Source: an uncultured Collinsella sp.
GTDB taxonomy: Bacteria; Actinomycetota; Coriobacteriia; Coriobacteriales; Coriobacteriaceae
Reading direction: 5' to 3'
DNA length: 20,746 nucleotides
Assembly (NCBI GenBank): GCA_900551975.1
Contig: URYA01000009.1
Coordinates: 1-20,746, forward strand
Shown: piece after piece, positions 13,825-20,746 of the stretch
Position numbering within the stretch: the stretch's first letter is position 1
How the letters are laid out: each line of letters opens with the position of its first letter
The notes under the pieces: model-generated
What the model saw: the letters and a program-made list of their open reading frames with translations, nothing else
What the model was told of the DNA's origin: nothing
Databases searched by the model: none
Program-made: the position numbers and the translations under genes

Positions 13825-14847
13825 ATGGCGCAGATGAGAATCAAGGACATTGCCGCCGAGGCGGGCGTGAGTCCGGCCACGGTCTCGCGCTATCTCAACA
13901 ACCGCCCCGGGCAAATGACCGAGGAAACCCGTGCTCGCATCGCGGCGGTTATCGAGCGCACCGGCTATCGCCCGCGTGCCGCCGCGCGCAATCTGCGCAG
14001 CTCGCGTACGAACCTCATTGGCGTGATTCTGGCTGACATCGCCAACCCGTTCTCGAGCGCCATGCTCGAAGGGCTTTCCGCCAGCGCCGCCGCACGCGGC
14101 TGCTCGCTTATGACTGCCATTAGCGGCAACGACCCCGCAAAGGAGGCCGAGTCGCTCGCCAGACTTATCGATGCCGGCGCGGACGGCCTGGTCGTCAACA
14201 CCTGTGGCGGCAACGACAAGGCGATCGCTGCGGCCGCGGGGCGCCTGCCCGTTGTGCTGCTCGACCGCGATGCTGCCGACGGTGGCATCGATCTGGTGAC
14301 CTCTAACAACCGCGAGCTGGTTGCCGGGCTGGTCGACGCCTTGGCTGCTGCAGGCAGCGAGCGCCTGTGCCTGCTCACCGAGGCAAGCGACGACAGCCCC
14401 GTGCGTCGCGAGCGTGCCGAGGCCTTTGCCGACGAGCTTTCGCGCCGCGGCCTTGCCGGCGAGGTTGTCACCTTGGCCGATGGCGGTGCCACGGGCGTTG
14501 GCCGCTTGGACGAGACCATCCACGGCTATGCGGGCAAAAGACTCGGCCTTATCGCTGTCAACGGCCTGGTCTTCCTGCGCCTGACCGAGGCGCTGGCGCA
14601 GCTTGGTCCCTCGTTGCCGGCGGGTCTCAAGATCGCAACGTTTGACGACTACCCCTGGAACCACGTGCTCTTTGGCGGCGTGACCACGGCCGCGCAGGAT
14701 ACCCTCACCATTGCCGAGTGCGTGGTCGAGCGCCTCTCCGAGCGCATCGACGTTGTTACCACCACCGTGGGCAAGGCCGCAAAGCTCGCCCCCAAGCGCA
14801 TCGAGATTCCCGGCCACATCGAACACCGCGCCTCAACCTCGCGCTAG
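13825..14847 (+). CDS. LacI-family transcriptional regulator
   Basis: A 340-aa regulator. Seen: the LacI helix-turn-helix 'IKDIAAEAGVSPATVSRYLN' at residues 6-25, the hinge 'RAAARNLRSSRTNLIGVI', and a periplasmic-binding-type sugar domain with 'DIANPFSSAMLEGL', 'GADGLVVNTCG', 'PVVLLDRD' and 'KIATFDDYPW'. It binds DNA as a dimer and releases on binding a sugar or related ligand. No sugar-use or transport gene lies next to it in this window, so its target is not known; it may act on itself through the palindrome at 13726-13759. Only a weak ribosome site (ACGGGG) precedes the ATG at 13825; 13834 is an alternative. Confidence 0.88.
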   Translation: MAQMRIKDIAAEAGVSPATVSRYLNNRPGQMTEETRARIAAVIERTGYRPRAAARNLRSSRTNLIGVILADIANPFSSAMLEGLSASAAARGCSLMTAISGNDPAKEAESLARLIDAGADGLVVNTCGGNDKAIAAAAGRLPVVLLDRDAADGGIDLVTSNNRELVAGLVDALAAAGSERLCLLTEASDDSPVRRERAEAFADELSRRGLAGEVVTLADGGATGVGRLDETIHGYAGKRLGLIAVNGLVFLRLTEALAQLGPSLPAGLKIATFDDYPWNHVLFGGVTTAAQDTLTIAECVVERLSERIDVVTTTVGKAAKLAPKRIEIPGHIEHRASTSR

Positions 14848-14900
14848 CCGCTCGATCGCAACTGCCTGTTCGCGCACGTTTTTTGAGCGCTTGATACGCT

Positions 14901-14916
14901 TTAACCCTGCGGAAAC
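14901..14916 (+). promoter_or_regulatory. Candidate GlnR box upstream of glnA
   Basis: TTAAC-n6-GAAAC (14901-14905, 14912-14916) matches the actinobacterial GlnR site gTnAC-n6-GaAAC. TATAGA (14941-14946) could be the -10, which would put the box centre near -43, fitting an activator. A direct repeat CTGCGATA-gtat-CTGCGATA follows at 14923-14942. The glnA start is at 14982. Confidence 0.45.
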
Positions 14917-14981
14917 ATTTTTCTGCGATAGTATCTGCGATATAGACCAGTCGAAACCCGCCCGAAAGAAAGGGGAGCGAC

Positions 14982-16319
14982 ATGAACCAGCAGAACATCG
15001 ATTACGTACTCCGCTCCGTAGAGCAGCGTGACATCCGCTTTGTGCGTCTGTGGTTTGTCGACATTCTCGGCCGCCTCAAGAACTTTGCCATTAGTCCCGA
15101 GGACCTCGAGGTCGCTTTTGAGGAGGGTATTGGCTTTGACGGCTCCGCCATCGAGGGCTTTGCCACGCCCGAGGAAGCTGACATGCTGGCGTTTCCCGAT
15201 GCTTCGACCTTCCAGATTCTGCCGTGGCGCCCGAGCCACAACGGCGTCGCCCGCGTGTTCTGCGACGTGTGCACCCCCGACCGCAAGCCCTTCGCCGGCG
15301 ATCCGCGCGATGCGTTGCGCCGCATGTTCCGCAAGGCCGAGAAAGCTGGCTATCTGCTTAACGTGGGCGCCGAGCTGGAGTATTACTACTTCCCCGACGA
15401 GCACACCCCCGAGCCGCTCGACAACGTGGGCTACTTCGATCTTTCGGTGAGCGATGCCGCCCGCGACCTGCGCCGCAACACGGTCCTCACGCTCGAGAAG
15501 ATGTCCGTGCCCGTGGAGTACACCTTCCACGCCGCCGGCCGCTCGCAGCACGGCATGAGCCTGCGCCATGCCGAGGCCTTAAGCATGTCCGACGCCGTCA
15601 CCACGGCAAAGCTCATCATTAAGCAGCAGGCCTACGAGAGCGGTTGCCACGCCTCCTTTATGCCCAAGCCGCTGGCGGGCGAGGATGGCAGCGCCATGTT
15701 CCTGTGCCAGTCGCTGTTCGACCACGACGGCAACAACGTCTTTTGGGGAGAGGACGACGAGAAGTACCATCTCTCCGACGTCGCCAAGCACTACATGGCC
15801 GGCATCCTGGCGCACGCGCGCGAGATTAGCGCCATCACCAACCCCACGGTCAACTCGTACAAGCGCATCACCACAGGTGGCGACTCCGTGCCGCAGTACG
15901 CCACGTGGGGCCTGCGCAACCGCGCGAGCATGGTCCGCATCCCGGTCTACAAGCCCGGCAAGCAGCTGTCCACGCGCATCGAGCTTCGCAGTCCCGATCC
16001 CATGGCCAACCCGTACCTGGTCAACGCCGTCACGCTGGCGGCTGGTCTCGATGGCATCGAGCGCAAGCTGGAACTCCCGCCCGAGGCAACGGCCGAGACG
16101 CTCAAGCTTACCGACCGTCAGATGGTCGAGGCCGGCTACACGCCGCTGCCGCGCTCGCTCAAAGAGGCGCTCGACGTGTTTGAGGACTCGCAGTTTATGA
16201 AGGATGCCCTCGGCGAGCACATCCACAGCTTCTTCCTCAAAAAGAAGCGCGACGAGTGGCATAAGTTTGAGTCCACGATCACCGAGTGGGAGATCAAGCA
16301 TTATCTGGCGAACTCCTAA
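14982..16319 (+). CDS. glnA: Glutamine synthetase, type I
   Basis: A 445-aa cytoplasmic enzyme that joins glutamate and ammonia to glutamine with ATP; family members form dodecamers. Seen: N-terminal 'GFDGSAIEGFATPEEADM' with the conserved DGSS-like loop, the Glu-rich metal motif 'VGAELEYYYF', the ATP/ammonium region 'FMPKPLAGEDGSAMFLCQSLF', 'NPTVNSYKR' and 'RIELRSPDPMANPYL'. The C-terminus ends normally. The length matches the short GSI-alpha form; the NLYDLP adenylylation motif of the beta form is not seen. GAAAGGGGAG lies four to five bases before the ATG. The GlnR-like gene begins 51 bp after its stop, so the two probably form one transcript. The alternative, a glutamine synthetase-like enzyme for another amine, is unlikely given the complete motifs. 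Confidence 0.93.
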   Translation: MNQQNIDYVLRSVEQRDIRFVRLWFVDILGRLKNFAISPEDLEVAFEEGIGFDGSAIEGFATPEEADMLAFPDASTFQILPWRPSHNGVARVFCDVCTPDRKPFAGDPRDALRRMFRKAEKAGYLLNVGAELEYYYFPDEHTPEPLDNVGYFDLSVSDAARDLRRNTVLTLEKMSVPVEYTFHAAGRSQHGMSLRHAEALSMSDAVTTAKLIIKQQAYESGCHASFMPKPLAGEDGSAMFLCQSLFDHDGNNVFWGEDDEKYHLSDVAKHYMAGILAHAREISAITNPTVNSYKRITTGGDSVPQYATWGLRNRASMVRIPVYKPGKQLSTRIELRSPDPMANPYLVNAVTLAAGLDGIERKLELPPEATAETLKLTDRQMVEAGYTPLPRSLKEALDVFEDSQFMKDALGEHIHSFFLKKKRDEWHKFESTITEWEIKHYLANS

Positions 16320-16369
16320 TCGCGCTGGCTTGTTCCAGTACGATTGAGCTCATTTCCTTGGAGGCCGAT

Positions 16370-17032
16370 ATGTCCGAAAAGAGTGCCCTGTTCATGGCGC
16401 GCACGACGCGCTTCCACGAGTTTGCCCGCAGCTTGACGACTACCCTGGGTGTCGAGGTGAGCCTGGCAACCCCCGATTCGCCGACTGCAGCACACGACTT
16501 TGACCTGCTGATCCTCGATTCCGATGGCATCCGCAGCGACCGCATCGATCAGATTGCCAAGTGGCTCGACGACCGCGGCGGCGTCCCCATGCTGGTGATC
16601 GTTGACGACGAGGCGCTCGGCACCCTGCGCCTGCCGAATCACGCGCATGCCGACTTTGTATGCCCCACGGCGACGCCCAACGAGCTCAAGGCTCGCGCGC
16701 AGCGCCTGATGGGCGAGGAGGAGACCGTTACCGCCGACGATGTGCTCAACATTGACAACCTCGAGATCAACTTGGCTACCTACCAGGTGACGCTCGATAA
16801 CGAGCCCATTGACCTGACGCTGATGGAGTACTCGCTGCTGAGCTTTTTGGCGACGCACCCCAACCGTGCCTACAGCCGCGAAGTGCTGCTGCACCGCGTG
16901 TGGGGCTTTGAGTACTGCGGCGGCACGCGCACCGTTGACGTGCACATTCGACGTATCCGCTCCAAGGTGGGCCCGCAGATCGCGGCACACATCACCACCG
17001 TCCGCGGCGTGGGCTATCTGTTTAAGGACTAG
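16370..17032 (+). CDS. glnR: OmpR-type orphan response regulator, GlnR-like
   Basis: A 220-aa regulator with a degraded receiver domain (residues 1-115) and a winged-helix OmpR-type DNA-binding domain (about 122-218). In the receiver the usual N-terminal acidic pair and the conserved Lys (here 'ADFVCPTATPNEL' in place of 'DDYLTKPF') are missing, though an Asp50 in 'LILDSDG' remains. The DNA-binding part shows 'DLTLMEYSLLSFLATHPNRAY', 'LLHRVWGFEYCGGTRTVDVH' and 'TTVRGVGYLFKD'. The GGTRTVDVHxRR stretch and the degraded receiver resemble actinobacterial GlnR, the orphan nitrogen regulator. Its place directly behind glnA supports this. There is no partner kinase gene. TTGGAGG is five bases before the ATG. 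The gene name is by resemblance and was not searched. Confidence 0.65.
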   Translation: MSEKSALFMARTTRFHEFARSLTTTLGVEVSLATPDSPTAAHDFDLLILDSDGIRSDRIDQIAKWLDDRGGVPMLVIVDDEALGTLRLPNHAHADFVCPTATPNELKARAQRLMGEEETVTADDVLNIDNLEINLATYQVTLDNEPIDLTLMEYSLLSFLATHPNRAYSREVLLHRVWGFEYCGGTRTVDVHIRRIRSKVGPQIAAHITTVRGVGYLFKD

Positions 17033-17036
17033 ATTT

Positions 17037-17070
17037 CCACCACAAAGGGGCAGACGCCTTTGTGGTGGTT
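17037..17070 (+). terminator. Terminator after the glnA-glnR transcript
   Basis: CCACCACAAAGG (17037-17048) pairs with CCTTTGTGGTGG (17057-17068) around an 8-base loop, followed by TTT. It begins five bases after the glnR stop codon. Confidence 0.8.
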
Positions 17071-17186
17071 TCGCCGCATGCGTGGATTCCTTTCGGGTCT
17101 GCGGCAGAACTTAAGCCTTCCTAAAAGATTGCGTTCTCATACACGTACGCCCGCATATTGGGGTACAACTCAACGTGAACAATGAT

Positions 17187-17220
17187 GGCCCGCCACATGT
17201 TTGGCGGGCCTTTGGTTATT
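17187..17220 (+). terminator. Hairpin with T-rich tail in the htrA leader
   Basis: GGCCCGCCA (17187-17195) pairs with TGGCGGGCC (17202-17210), followed by TTTGGTTATTT. It is terminator-like but lies only 29 bases before the htrA start. It may be an attenuator or end a short leader RNA. The stretch 17071-17186 shows no convincing gene. Confidence 0.5.
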
Positions 17221-17239
17221 TGACGAAAGGATCGCAGCT

Positions 17240-18700
17240 ATGAGCGAGTACGATTCCCAGCGTCCCCAGGATGCGGGCAACGCCGGCGAGACGCAGCAGC
17301 AGCCGCGCGTGCAGGTGGAGTCGACGCCTGCCGACAGCAACATTCCCTACGTGCAGGCCTACGACACGCAGACCGGAAAGCCGCTGGGCGGTGCGCAGGT
17401 CGTGAACAAGCACACGGTGGTCAAGACCAAGACCAAAAAGCTGCCGATTTTTATTACGGCACTCGCCGGCTGTGCCTGCGGCGCCCTGCTGGTCATTGCG
17501 CTCATTATGAGCGGTACGCTCGATATCGGTGGCGGCAAGAATGCCGTGACGGCGGGCGCTTCGGGTTCGTCGACGCAAAAGATTACGATCGACTCCGAGG
17601 ACACCACGCTGGCCGAGGCCGTTTCTGCCAAGGCCCTGCCCTCCGTGGTTTCTATTACCGCCACTTCGAGCGGCAGCCAGAATGGCTCGCTTTCGCAGTC
17701 TGCTGATGAGTCGGACAGCTCGGGCAGCGTCGGCTCGGGCGTGGTGCTCGATACCGAGGGTCACATCCTCACCAACAACCACGTGGTCGATGGTTATGAC
17801 CAGTACGTGGTGACCATGGACGACGGCACCACCTATGAGGCCGAGTTCGTGGGCAACGATGCCTCGAGCGACCTCGCCGTCATCAAGCTCAAGGACGCCG
17901 ACGCCTCCAAGCTCACGCCGATCGAGATTGGTGACTCCTCCAAGCTCAACGTGGGCGAGTGGGTCATGGCGATTGGCTCGCCCTTCGGCAACGAGCAGTC
18001 TGTCTCCACGGGCATTGTGTCGGCGCTGTATCGCTCCACGGCCATGAGCTCTACCAGCGGCAACACCATCTATGCCAACATGATCCAGACCGATGCTGCC
18101 ATCAACCCGGGCAACTCTGGCGGCGCGCTCGTCAACGACAACGGCGAGCTGGTGGGTATCAACTCGCTCATCGAGAGCTACTCGGGCTCCAGCTCGGGCG
18201 TGGGCTTTGCCATTCCCGTTAACTACGCCAAGAACATTGCCGACCAGATCATCGACGGCAAGACGCCGGTGCATCCGTACATGGGCGCTACGCTTTCGAG
18301 CGTCAATGCGCTCAACGCCCGCACCAACAAGCTGAGCACCGATAGCGGCGCGTATGTGGCGAGCGTCGTCGAGGACGGTCCTGCCGCCAAGGCCGGCATT
18401 CAGGAGGGCGACGTCATCACCAAGTTGGGCGACGACGAGATCACGAGCGCCGATGGCCTGATCATCGCACTGCGCAGCCACGAGGTGGGCGAGAAGGTCG
18501 AGATTACGCTTATGCGCGGCAAGGAAGAGAAGAAGGTCACCGTCGAGCTGGGCTCCGATGAGGAGCTGCAGAACCAGCAGCAGGACGACAGTTCGACCGA
18601 CACCGGCAACGGCGGTATTACCGACGAGCAGCTGCGCCAGTACCTGGAGGAGCTGCTGGGCCAGCAGGGCCAGGGTCAAGGCTACGGCCAAGGCTACTAA
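17240..18700 (+). CDS. htrA: HtrA/DegP-like trypsin-type serine protease, membrane anchored
   Basis: A 486-aa envelope protease. Seen: a Gln-rich cytoplasmic N-terminus (1-68), one membrane helix (about 70-92, 'LPIFITALAGCACGALLVIA'), a Ser/Gly-rich linker, then the protease domain with catalytic His181 ('TNNHVVDG'), Asp211 ('SSDLAVIKL') and Ser293 in 'NPGNSGGALV', followed by one PDZ domain (about 350-440, 'PAAKAGIQEGDVITKLGDDEI') and a short Gln/Gly-rich tail (GQGQGYGQGY). The family removes or refolds damaged proteins outside the cytoplasmic membrane under stress. Length and order are normal for the PepD/HtrA type of Gram-positive bacteria. The start at 17240 has GAAAGGA 8 bases upstream; an in-frame ATG at 17201 lies in the leader hairpin. 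It is monocistronic, closed by a strong terminator. Confidence 0.92.
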   Translation: MSEYDSQRPQDAGNAGETQQQPRVQVESTPADSNIPYVQAYDTQTGKPLGGAQVVNKHTVVKTKTKKLPIFITALAGCACGALLVIALIMSGTLDIGGGKNAVTAGASGSSTQKITIDSEDTTLAEAVSAKALPSVVSITATSSGSQNGSLSQSADESDSSGSVGSGVVLDTEGHILTNNHVVDGYDQYVVTMDDGTTYEAEFVGNDASSDLAVIKLKDADASKLTPIEIGDSSKLNVGEWVMAIGSPFGNEQSVSTGIVSALYRSTAMSSTSGNTIYANMIQTDAAINPGNSGGALVNDNGELVGINSLIESYSGSSSGVGFAIPVNYAKNIADQIIDGKTPVHPYMGATLSSVNALNARTNKLSTDSGAYVASVVEDGPAAKAGIQEGDVITKLGDDEITSADGLIIALRSHEVGEKVEITLMRGKEEKKVTVELGSDEELQNQQQDDSSTDTGNGGITDEQLRQYLEELLGQQGQGQGYGQGY

Positions 18701-18726
18701 CGAGCCATTTCGCACATACTGATGCC

Positions 18727-18767
18727 AGAGGGGCTGTCCCGCCATGCACGGGACAGCTCCTCTTTTC
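18727..18767 (+). terminator. Terminator after htrA
   Basis: AGAGGGGCTGTCCCG pairs with CGGGACAGCTCCTCT around CCATGCA, followed by TTTTC. A strong intrinsic terminator with one G-U pair. Confidence 0.85.
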
Positions 18768-18772
18768 TTATT

Positions 18773-18801
18773 GATCCGTTGGGGACGGAGGAAAACGGAT
18801 C
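18773..18801. repeat. Small REP-like palindrome
   Basis: GATCCGTT (18773-18780) and AACGGATC (18794-18801) form perfect 8-bp arms around GGGGACGGAGGAA. The GGGGAC core recalls the palindrome at 12804-12850. Confidence 0.45.
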
Positions 18802-18837
18802 ACTTGTGGCTGGCAAGAGGCCTGGTTCGTAATGGTC

Positions 18838-19040
18838 TGGACAGTTAGTTCAGATACGTATAAATCTGGGGCAGCTTGGGATGCGTTTTGAGCAATTATT
18901 GATTGGGATGGGGCTCGGATGGGTGTTTGGAAGGGAGAGTGGGACGTTTACATGGTCTCGAGGAGTCAAAATTAGTCGAAACAGAGGTGTTCGTGCCTGA
19001 TTCAGTTCTAGGATTTATACGTATCTGAACTAACTGTCCA
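18838..19040. mobile_element. 203-bp MITE-like element with 29-bp perfect terminal inverted repeats
   Basis: The arms at 18838-18866 and 19012-19040 are perfect 29-bp inverted copies of each other, beginning TGGACAGTTAGTTCAGATAC. The 145-bp centre has no reading frame I can support and is GC-poor compared with its neighbours. No target-site duplication is clear at the ends. Together with 18701-18837 and 19041-19148, which show only the terminator and the palindrome above, this fills the gap between htrA and ligA. It may be a non-autonomous transposon remnant or a paired-arm structured RNA. Confidence 0.55.
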
Positions 19041-19148
19041 CCCCAGTCTGGCGGCTGCCGATTCGGTGCGGTTCGAAAGGGTTATTCGGCCCCATCGTGA
19101 CCGGTGGTACTCTAGTATCCGTTTGAAATCGAGCGAAGGAGTGCCGCT

Positions 19149-20528
19149 ATGGAGCAATCGAGCCTGTTTGGTGACGGCGTGGACATCGATACCGAAACGC
19201 CCGCGAGCACGGATACCGCTACACCGACCGACGCCCATGCCCAGGCGGCAGCGCGCGCGGCCGAGCTGCGCCACGAGCTCGATTACCACGCCTATCGCTA
19301 CTACATGCTCGATGCACCCGAGATCACGGACGCCGCCTTCGACAAAATGCTCGTTGAGCTGCAGGAGCTCGAGGCGGCCTATCCCGACCTGGTGACGCCC
19401 GACAGCTATACCCAGCGCGTGGGCGGCTACGTGAGCGAGCAGTTTACGCCGGTAACGCACATGGCACGCATGTATTCCATGGACGATGCCATGGACCTGG
19501 ACGAGCTCGACGCGTGGCTCCAACGCACCGAGGATGCGCTCGGCGCCGGTAGCGTCACCTATACCTGCGAGCTCAAGATCGACGGCCTGGGCGTGGCCCT
19601 TACCTACCAAAACGGCACCTTCGTACGTGCAGCTACACGCGGCGATGGCACCACGGGCGAGGACGTGTCGCTCAACGTGCGCACCATCAAGGATGTTCCC
19701 ATGCACCTGTCCGAGCCGGCGCTTGTCCACATGGGTGCCGACCGCGAGCGCACCATTGAGGTGCGCGGCGAGGTCTATATGCCCAAGGGCAGCTTTGTTC
19801 GTCTGAATGAAGAGGCCGATGCCGAGGGCCGCGACCCCTTCGCCAACCCGCGCAACGCTGCCGCCGGCAGCCTGCGCCAAAAGGATCCCAAGGTCACGGC
19901 GCGCCGCGACCTGGCCACCTTTATCTATGCCATCGCCGATACCGACCCGCTGCACGTCCACAGCCAGCGCGAGTTCCTCGATTGGCTGCGCAGTGCCGGC
20001 TTTAGCGTCAACCCCAACGTGGCACGTTGCGCCACGCCGGCCGAGGTCCACGAGTTCTGCGCCCAGGCGCTCGAGCACCGCGGTGACCTCGATTACGACA
20101 TCGACGGCGTGGTCGTAAAGGTCGATAGCTTTCAGCAGCAGCTCGACCTGGGCTTTACCGCCCGCGCGCCGCGCTGGGCCATTGCCTTTAAGTTCCCGCC
20201 CGAGGAAAAGCAGACCGTCCTGCGCGAAATTCGCATCCAGGTGGGCCGCACCGGTGTGCTCACACCGGTCGCCGAGTTCGACCCGGTGACGGTCGCCGGC
20301 TCCACCATCGCGCGCGCCACGCTGCATAACATCGACGAGATCCGTCGCAAAAACGTGCGCGAGGGCGATACCATCATCGTGCACAAGGCAGGCGACGTAA
20401 TCCCGGAGGTCGTGGGCCCGGTCCTCGACAAGCGCCCGGCCGATTCGGTCGACTGGCACATGCCCGAGGTCTGCCCCGTGTGCGCCCATCCCCAGGCCTA
20501 TTTCGAGCCGAAGAAGGAGAACTATTAG
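19149..20528 (+). CDS. ligA: NAD-dependent DNA ligase, truncated at a chimeric join
   Basis: The frame encodes 459 aa, where the family has about 670. Seen: the N-terminal Ia domain ('RHELDYHAYRYYMLDAPEITD'), the adenylation domain with catalytic Lys143 in CELKIDGLG, 'RGDGTTGEDVSLNVRTI', 'EVYMPKGSF', 'FANPRNAAAGSLRQ' and 'VVVKVDSF', then the OB fold ('IRIQVGRTGVLTPVAEF', 'HKAGDVIPEVV') and the first two Cys of the zinc finger in CPVC (about residue 445). The rest of the zinc finger, the helix-hairpin-helix and BRCT domains are missing. The last ~13 codons ('QAYFEPKKENY') do not look like ligase and probably belong to another genome. GAAGGAG is nearby upstream of the ATG. A real truncated ligase would be lethal, since the gene is essential. 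Confidence 0.9.
   Translation: MEQSSLFGDGVDIDTETPASTDTATPTDAHAQAAARAAELRHELDYHAYRYYMLDAPEITDAAFDKMLVELQELEAAYPDLVTPDSYTQRVGGYVSEQFTPVTHMARMYSMDDAMDLDELDAWLQRTEDALGAGSVTYTCELKIDGLGVALTYQNGTFVRAATRGDGTTGEDVSLNVRTIKDVPMHLSEPALVHMGADRERTIEVRGEVYMPKGSFVRLNEEADAEGRDPFANPRNAAAGSLRQKDPKVTARRDLATFIYAIADTDPLHVHSQREFLDWLRSAGFSVNPNVARCATPAEVHEFCAQALEHRGDLDYDIDGVVVKVDSFQQQLDLGFTARAPRWAIAFKFPPEEKQTVLREIRIQVGRTGVLTPVAEFDPVTVAGSTIARATLHNIDEIRRKNVREGDTIIVHKAGDVIPEVVGPVLDKRPADSVDWHMPEVCPVCAHPQAYFEPKKENY
20480..20500. other. Probable junction between coriobacterial ligA and Bacteroidales sequence
   Basis: Ligase similarity stops after CPVC near 20483-20488. Directly downstream are a terminator, a Bacteroidetes-type promoter and the ettA start. 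The tail frame (20491-20528, ending ENY) is most likely the C-terminus of an unidentified Bacteroidales protein. Confidence 0.65.
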
Positions 20529-20550
20529 TCCGCCTTGCGGCCCGCATACG

Positions 20551-20584
20551 AGTCCCGTCTCTTCGGAGACGGGGCTTTTTTATT
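20551..20584 (+). terminator. Terminator before ettA
   Basis: AGTCCCGTCTC (20551-20561) pairs with GAGACGGGGCT around a TTCG tetraloop, followed by TTTTTTA. A strong intrinsic terminator of the gene whose last codons precede it. Confidence 0.85.
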
Positions 20585-20649
20585 TCCGCTGCATGTGCGG
20601 ACGTGCAAATATTCGGCCCCCGGAGACTTAAAATTCCGGATTTTCTCCG

Positions 20650-20657
20650 TATCTTTG
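20650..20657 (+). promoter_or_regulatory. Bacteroidetes-type -7 promoter element
   Basis: TATCTTTG matches TAnnTTTG, the -7 element of the Bacteroidetes primary sigma factor. The -33 element is not clear (TTAAAA near 20627). The ettA start is 37 bases downstream. Confidence 0.65.
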
Positions 20658-20693
20658 CAAGAATCCTTATTTCGGACAATTCAAACACAAGAT

Positions 20694-20746
20694 ATGGCAG
20701 ACGAAAAAATCATCTTTTCGATGGTCGGCGTAAGCAAGACCTTCAC
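20694..20746 (+). CDS. ettA: Energy-dependent translational throttle protein EttA, N-terminal fragment
   Basis: Only the first 17 codons are present: MADEKIIFSMVGVSKTF. This is the typical start of the Bacteroidales EttA, an ABC-F ATPase that binds the ribosomal E site and gates translation according to ATP level. The Walker motifs lie beyond the window. The identification rests on a short stretch, supported by the promoter type. Confidence 0.6.
   Translation, partial: MADEKIIFSMVGVSKTF

Noticed and set aside
17216..18745. 509-codon open frame antisense to htrA
   Set aside because: Shadow of a gene with clear catalytic motifs on the plus strand.
18830..19050. Target-site duplication at the ends of the inverted-repeat element
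   Set aside because: Flanks (AATGGTC and CCCCAGT) do not match each other.
1..20746. CRISPR array, tRNA or rRNA genes
   Set aside because: No regularly spaced repeats and no tRNA or rRNA-like segments were noticed on reading both strands.

Overview
This window reads as three pieces from three different bacteria joined end to end. Bases 1 to about 8,040-8,170 look like a Faecalibacterium-type clostridium (Ruminococcaceae). They show clostridial sigma-A promoters, strong AGGAGG ribosome sites, a DUF3793 gene, tandem feoA genes and a holin-like small toxin. From about 8,170 to 20,485 the codon use becomes that of a high-GC coriobacterium, probably Collinsella, and the genes are feoB, glnA with a GlnR-like regulator, htrA and ligA. 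From about 20,485 to the end the sequence is Bacteroidales (Alistipes-like), with a TAnnTTTG promoter and the start of ettA. One join lies inside the conserved G domain of feoB and the other inside the zinc finger of ligA. Assembly chimerism in a metagenome is the simplest explanation. Gene order across the two joins should not be used as biological context.

Clostridial part: the end of livF; a convergent ABC exporter pair (ATPase plus FtsX-type permease with a coiled-coil ectodomain); a uridine-kinase-like P-loop protein; a previously hidden 45-residue holin-like peptide gene with its own promoter, facing a strong convergent promoter that would make a short antisense RNA (a type I toxin-antitoxin layout); a GNAT acetyltransferase with a second copy of the antisense-RNA promoter module; a DUF3793 gene; and feoA-feoA leading into feoB. 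GTTAG/CTAAC palindromes typical of DtxR-family metal regulators occur in front of both the DUF3793 gene and the feo operon, suggesting one iron regulon.

Coriobacterial part: feoB (ferrous iron import) followed by a FeoB-associated Cys-rich membrane peptide; an Old Yellow Enzyme-type flavin/Fe-S oxidoreductase with a downstream GntR regulator; a LacI-type regulator; glutamine synthetase glnA followed at once by an orphan OmpR-type regulator with a degraded receiver that resembles actinobacterial GlnR, with a candidate GlnR box in front of glnA; a membrane-anchored HtrA protease; a 203-bp element with 29-bp perfect terminal inverted repeats; and a truncated NAD-dependent DNA ligase.

Bacteroidal part: the last codons of an unidentified gene, a terminator, a Bacteroidetes promoter and the first 17 codons of ettA. 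I see no tRNA, rRNA, CRISPR array or transposase gene.
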